Source: a virus
Strand: one strand, 5' to 3'
Virus record (IMG/VR): IMGVR_UViG_3300020439_000017
Coordinates: 1 to 42,225 of that record
DNA: 42,225 nt
A program made the position numbers and the translations under genes. This document shows, one piece after another, positions 38,922 to 42,225 of this stretch. Positions within the stretch are counted from its first letter, which is position 1, and the number at the start of each line of letters is the position of its first letter. Below the pieces are notes generated by a model, which made no database searches, was not told where the DNA came from, and saw only the letters and a program-made list of their open reading frames with translations.

Positions 38922-39102
38922 TTTTTTGTTCCTTCAAAAGTTTAATTATTTCGTCCCGGTAGAAGCGGCGTTGGTTTCCAGTCGTTCTAAAAACGCTCAA
39001 CACTTTGGCTTTCTCCAGTAAAAGTAGTTCTCGGCGGCTCAACCCCGTGACGCTCACAACGTCGGCTGGCTTCACCAAAATTGGTAGTTCGTATATGCTC
39101 AA
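38908..39102 (-). CDS. MerR/excisionase-type HTH protein, 64 aa
   Basis: LVKPADVVSVTGLSRRELLL then VLSVFRTTGNQRRFYRDEII is a MerR-like or Xis-like winged HTH. Lying between terL and portal, it may regulate late genes or act as a recombination directionality factor for the integrase. The function is inferred. Confidence 0.6.
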   Translation of the reverse strand: MSIYELPILVKPADVVSVTGLSRRELLLLEKAKVLSVFRTTGNQRRFYRDEIIKLLKEQKNGNN

Positions 39103-40730
39103 TATCCTCCCCCTCCAGACGCGGCAAACGTGAGTTCAGTCACATGAATTGGCTCCATCACGGCTAAATAGCGGAGCGTGTCTATTGGGTCTTTGCTCGC
39201 GCCCTTCTCCCCGTCTTTTCCAGTCCATTCCTGCAAGCTATATATGAGGTTGCCACATTCCTCGCTCACATAAAGGTTTGGCTCATTAACTGCCGTGACT
39301 GGCTCGGACTGATTAAAATTCAACCAATCATTTACAATGGTGAGTCCGTTCGCCACTGAGATTCCAGCGGCTTGCTCAAAATACATCGGGTCTTCCCCTT
39401 CCCCCAATAGATCAATGATGCTTGTGCCGCCCTCGCGCCCAGCGGCTTGCGAAGCTCCAGCGCGGGGGTCTATATATCTGGCCTCGATGTCCTCCCCGTT
39501 TTCCAGTTCGGCAATAATCTCCTTCACTTCGGGTAGGCCGCGCCCAGCCCCAACACTCTGCGCCGGGCCGGGACTTCCATCCATCTTCTCCCCCGGCACT
39601 GCCCACTCCCCATAGTCGTGACGATTTGGCCATTCTCGGTAAACGAATTTGCGCCCCCGGTCGTCCACGCGAATCCAGAGGCAGAACCAATTCCGGTTCC
39701 AAGCCGGGTCAACTGCCATGTAGTTGGTTCCGTGTTCGGGGATTTTGTCGGCTTCCAGAATGTGTGAGTCGCAAAACTTTGGAAACTGATTCCCCGACAA
39801 ATTCTCCGCAAACCCATACGCCCGCAGCTTAATCTGTATGCTGTTTTCGCCCTTGAGAGTCTTTTTCATTTCCTCATAGGGGTTGTACGGGTTCATGTCT
39901 GTGTAGAACCACATGGCACGGGAGTTGGGTTTCCTACACTGCGCCGTGTACGGCATGGTTCCAGCGGGACATCCCGGCACATTCACGGTGTCGGGGAGAA
40001 GCGGACTTGGGCGCGTTTCCAGCACTCTAAATCCAGACAAATACTCCTTCACGGTCGGCGTGTATCCATCAACGGGCGTGAAGGTGAGTAGCAAACGACC
40101 AGATAGTTCGTGGCTTGATGCCCGCGTAACCAGCCGAAATCGCAGCGTCTCAATCCAAGTCAATGGCACAAGCTCATCACACCAGATCATGTCCACTTCG
40201 CCACCCTCGATCACTCGCATTTCTTGGCTATAATTCATAAACCAACATTGCGAGCCATTTGGGAGAATAAACGTGTTTTCGGTGAAACCATTCTTCTGGC
40301 TGAAACTCACATTCTGAACTTTGCCCTTCTTAATGTTCTTCCACTCGGCCGGGATGTATTTGTAAACCAGTTGTTGCTGGTCGCGAATACTGGATTGCGC
40401 CGTCATTCCCAGTACCCACACCTTCGCGCCTTTCTTTGCCGTCATCATTTGCACGATGCGCTTGGCGGCAAATTCTGATTTTCCAGCGCGGTTACCTCCT
40501 TGGATTAGAAGTTCGCCGCAGCCTTTCCAGAGTTCGTCGGCATCTTTCCAGTGTGGGGGTTCGTACCCGTAGCGGTATGGGTCTTCCTTCTCCAGTCGGA
40601 TTAGTTCTTCCCGTTGCTCCAGTATGCGGGCCAGTTCCGCCGTGCCTTCTTCCCCGCGCTCCACAAACGAGCGAATTTTGTCCTGCGATGGCACGACAAG
40701 CACTGGATGTGGTGTGGGGGTGAAAGCCAT
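39099..40730 (-). CDS. terL: Terminase large subunit
   Basis: 543 residues. ATPase: Walker A GGNRAGKS (78-85) and Walker B VDMIWCDE (179-186) with the catalytic Glu. Nuclease: MAVDPAW, then YIDPRAGA, and DTLRYLA near the C-terminus, the RNase H-like acidic motifs. The enzyme translocates and cuts genome DNA into the prohead at the portal. The start shares one base with the previous stop (TAATG), and the stop overlaps the HTH gene (ATGA). Confidence 0.9.
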   Translation of the reverse strand: MAFTPTPHPVLVVPSQDKIRSFVERGEEGTAELARILEQREELIRLEKEDPYRYGYEPPHWKDADELWKGCGELLIQGGNRAGKSEFAAKRIVQMMTAKKGAKVWVLGMTAQSSIRDQQQLVYKYIPAEWKNIKKGKVQNVSFSQKNGFTENTFILPNGSQCWFMNYSQEMRVIEGGEVDMIWCDELVPLTWIETLRFRLVTRASSHELSGRLLLTFTPVDGYTPTVKEYLSGFRVLETRPSPLLPDTVNVPGCPAGTMPYTAQCRKPNSRAMWFYTDMNPYNPYEEMKKTLKGENSIQIKLRAYGFAENLSGNQFPKFCDSHILEADKIPEHGTNYMAVDPAWNRNWFCLWIRVDDRGRKFVYREWPNRHDYGEWAVPGEKMDGSPGPAQSVGAGRGLPEVKEIIAELENGEDIEARYIDPRAGASQAAGREGGTSIIDLLGEGEDPMYFEQAAGISVANGLTIVNDWLNFNQSEPVTAVNEPNLYVSEECGNLIYSLQEWTGKDGEKGASKDPIDTLRYLAVMEPIHVTELTFAASGGGGY

Positions 40731-40948
40731 TATTCCGGTATGTTTGGCGGGTCTTCGTCCTCGTCGTCCACCTCAACGTCTAGCTGATCCAACGTGACGT
40801 ATTCTCCAGCGTCGGCCAAAATCTCCTGTTTGGTCATCTCCAGAATGCCCACCATTTGCGGGTACGACAGATCAAATTCATCATAGAATCGCTGAATCAA
40901 GTCAGTCAGCGCGTCTTTAAAGGCTTCTTCCTGTCGTTGCTCGTTCAT
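40730..40948 (-). CDS. Small acidic protein before terL, 72 aa
   Basis: Helical ALTDLIQRFYDEFDLSYPQM then VGILEMTKQEILADAG and a very acidic C-terminus (VEVDDEDEDPPNIPE). Small proteins with an L-x-x-RF/Y-x-EFDL-S/T-Y pattern often precede terL in podoviruses. Possibly a packaging accessory; no proof. Confidence 0.6.
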   Translation of the reverse strand: MNEQRQEEAFKDALTDLIQRFYDEFDLSYPQMVGILEMTKQEILADAGEYVTLDQLDVEVDDEDEDPPNIPE

Positions 40949-41322
40949 ATTCGGCCCCGCCGTTTCGGATGCCGCGTAACTGTCCAGCCGTTGCCGTCCG
41001 GTTTTATGGGTATTTCCATTTTTGGGACGTACATATGTGAGTCTTTTACGCGGACTAGGATTAGTTTCCCGTCTTTGAGTTTGGCCTCCACCAAATGGCG
41101 GTTTGGGAAATAACAGCGTTGGGTGGTTGCGGTTGTTTCTTTTGGGGTTTCGGGTTCCAGCGGCTTATCCAGTCCGAGTTCTTTATAGAGGAAGGCTTTG
41201 CCGTCTGATGTCCAGTGGATTGCCCGGCCTACCTTGAATGTGTGTTCGGGGTTTGCCTTGCGGACTGCGACTATCTGCTGCCGTGGTACTCCGAGAAATG
41301 CTGCAAGTTCTGTCTCCTTCAT
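40945..41322 (-). CDS. HTH-containing protein near packaging genes, 125 aa
   Basis: The N-terminus ETELAAFLGVPRQQIVAVRK is a helix-turn-helix. The C-terminal half is beta-rich and basic (LVEAKLKDGKLILVRVKDSH; GNGWTVTRHPKRRGR). It could be a terminase small subunit as well as the 184-aa protein. Overlaps the next start (ATGA). Confidence 0.55.
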   Translation of the reverse strand: MKETELAAFLGVPRQQIVAVRKANPEHTFKVGRAIHWTSDGKAFLYKELGLDKPLEPETPKETTATTQRCYFPNRHLVEAKLKDGKLILVRVKDSHMYVPKMEIPIKPDGNGWTVTRHPKRRGRI

Positions 41323-41380
41323 CGCCTTTTTGTAAAAATTTTTATGACACTAAAACCCATTATGTAGCAAGGCGAGGCGA

Positions 41381-41935
41381 TCAACGCGAACCCCCTCCCC
41401 CCGTCTGTGATTCGCGCTGTGATTCTTTTTGCGGTGTGATGTCAATTATATCTGCCGCCGTGGTCGGAGTGTGCCGTGTTTCTGGCCGATTGTCATTTTC
41501 TGGTGTATTTGCGTCATTACTAGCGGTGTTTTTATCCGTTAGGAGGGAATTAAGGTCGCCGTGGTTAATGTGAACGTGCCTATGCTCCACAATCTGATTC
41601 CCGTCGCCCGCCATGTCTTTAATTTTGTCAGAAATTATTCCAAGCGAAATGGTTTTGGCGGCGGCTGGAATTTTGTCTATGTTTTCTTCGATATTGTGTA
41701 AAAGTTTGTCATGGACACGGGTTAAATTTTCAAGCGTATTTTTTCGCCACTGGGGAAGATTATCGGCGTTCTCGTATCGTATACGACTCACCGTGTTTCG
41801 GCTGGTCTTGGTCAAGGCCGCTGTTTCAATCAACCCTTTCCCTTTTTTCAAGTGTGATAAAATTTCTTTTTCCTTGTCAATTGGCGTCTTGTTTTTGGGC
41901 GTGTTTCGGTTGCCGCTGTTTTTATTTCCCGCCAT
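41381..41935 (-). CDS. HTH protein, TerS-like (allele B, complete)
   Basis: 184 residues. The basic N-terminus (NKNSGNRNTPKNKTPIDKEK), a helix-turn-helix (GLIETAALTKTSRNTVSRIR, 34-53), an alpha-helical oligomerisation-like part (70-115), then a polar tail. The first gene of the late operon, three genes before terL. Compared with the allele at 1-444 the HTH half is strongly diverged but the tail is identical, as in exchange of a DNA-recognition module. TerS is the favoured role; the two other HTH proteins nearby leave it open. Confidence 0.65.
   Translation of the reverse strand: MAGNKNSGNRNTPKNKTPIDKEKEILSHLKKGKGLIETAALTKTSRNTVSRIRYENADNLPQWRKNTLENLTRVHDKLLHNIEENIDKIPAAAKTISLGIISDKIKDMAGDGNQIVEHRHVHINHGDLNSLLTDKNTASNDANTPENDNRPETRHTPTTAADIIDITPQKESQRESQTGGGGSR
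41466..41542. repeat. Terminal overlap, identical to 1-77
   Basis: This 77-bp identity lies within the C-terminal coding part of the TerS-like gene. The sequence diverges from 41543 on. Confidence 0.85.
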
Positions 41936-41938
41936 GTG

Positions 41939-41974
41939 AAAACCGATTAAAACTATCTAAAACCATTAAAAACT
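41939..41974. repeat. Four 10-bp-phased A-tracts upstream of TerS-like allele B
   Basis: AAAACC or AAAACT at 41939, 41949, 41959 and 41969, exactly 10 bp apart, directly upstream of the minus-strand gene start (41935). Conserved with 446-481 despite divergence of the neighbouring coding part. Confidence 0.6.
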
Positions 41975-42149
41975 GACGCCAATCGTCGGCGGCTATTCGC
42001 CCTAGTCAAATTTTTTTTTCTGTCATTTTAGTCAATGAAACCGGGGGCAAAACGTACCTTATCAAAAATAATTAAAAAAACTTTGTTGACAGTAGCGAAT
42101 TAAATGGCACACTTAATCCCGTGCTGCATGAAGCGGCCAAAAAAATGTG

Positions 42150-42225
42150 AAATGATAACAAAAGAACAATTCAACTTGCGTTCGATATTCGTGGGGAGTC
42201 CTGCTCCGTGCCATATCAAAGCCGG
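42150..42225. repeat. Terminal overlap, identical to 657-732
   Basis: The last 76 bases of the window equal 657-732. Just before this the two copies differ by one A in a homopolymer. Confidence 0.85.
42152..42225 (+). CDS. First early gene, second copy (cut by window end)
   Basis: Starts ATG 42152 with the same residues as the gene at 659-865 (MITKEQFNLRSIFVGSPAPC) and runs off the window. It is the same gene reached again round the circle, not a duplicate. TTGACA at 42086-42091 is the matching -35-like element. Confidence 0.75.
   Translation, partial: MITKEQFNLRSIFVGSPAPCHIKA

Overview
The window is essentially the whole genome of a temperate, short-tailed (podovirus-like) phage of about 41.5 kb, seen as a circular assembly opened at the terS-like locus. 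Evidence: a complete virion block (terL, portal, scaffold, SU10/DUF5309-type major capsid protein, tail adaptor, tail proteins, fibres, a 1,584-residue internal virion protein) with no tape measure, tail tube or sheath; a family-A DNA polymerase and its own primase and helicase; a tyrosine integrase beside a tRNA-Gln fragment that is almost certainly attP. Lipobox proteins and a nested spanin-like pair point to a Gram-negative host. The host genus cannot be read from the sequence.

The two window ends are alternative alleles of one locus. Positions 1-77 equal 41466-41542 and 657-732 equal 42150-42225, while the sequence between is diverged. The assembly apparently went round the circle and passed a population bubble at the HTH/TerS-like gene twice, once by each allele.

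Layout. (1) 482-3624, plus strand: ten small early genes, mostly with ATGA overlaps, ending at an intrinsic terminator. It includes an RlpA-like double-psi beta-barrel protein and an untranslated segment with strong RNA structure (1317-1424). The 9-mer TGTGAGAAA recurs here at two start codons and in hairpin loops, with an antisense copy just before the terminator. (2) 3625-4195: non-coding, with dyads, a hairpin and a symmetrical 3+3 iteron array around an AT-rich core, the candidate replication origin. (3) 3718-12095, minus strand: replication operon (AEP primase, SF3-like helicase, dNMP kinase, Pol A, a probable DNA-binding protein, a two-part Cas4/RecB-like nuclease, another PD-(D/E)xK nuclease) led by a ribbon-helix-helix regulator. 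(4) 11899-12484: divergent regulator pair with promoters and operators, the likely lysis-lysogeny switch. (5) 12414-14128: integrase and attP. (6) 14146-41935, minus strand: late genes read from terS through terL, portal, scaffold, capsid, tail, lysis cassette, fibres and internal proteins to a last small nuclease beside attP.

How it fits together: the RHH regulators choose between integration at a host tRNA-Gln gene and leftward expression of the replication operon. Replication probably starts at the iteron array beside the helicase gene. Packaging, head and tail genes follow in one direction, broken by an intrinsic terminator before the scaffold gene and another inside a lysis-region gene. 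Lysis genes (holin-like, spanin-like) lie among very small basic proteins and a mini MscS-like channel. The only plausible peptidoglycan enzyme, the RlpA-like protein, is in the early operon on the other strand.
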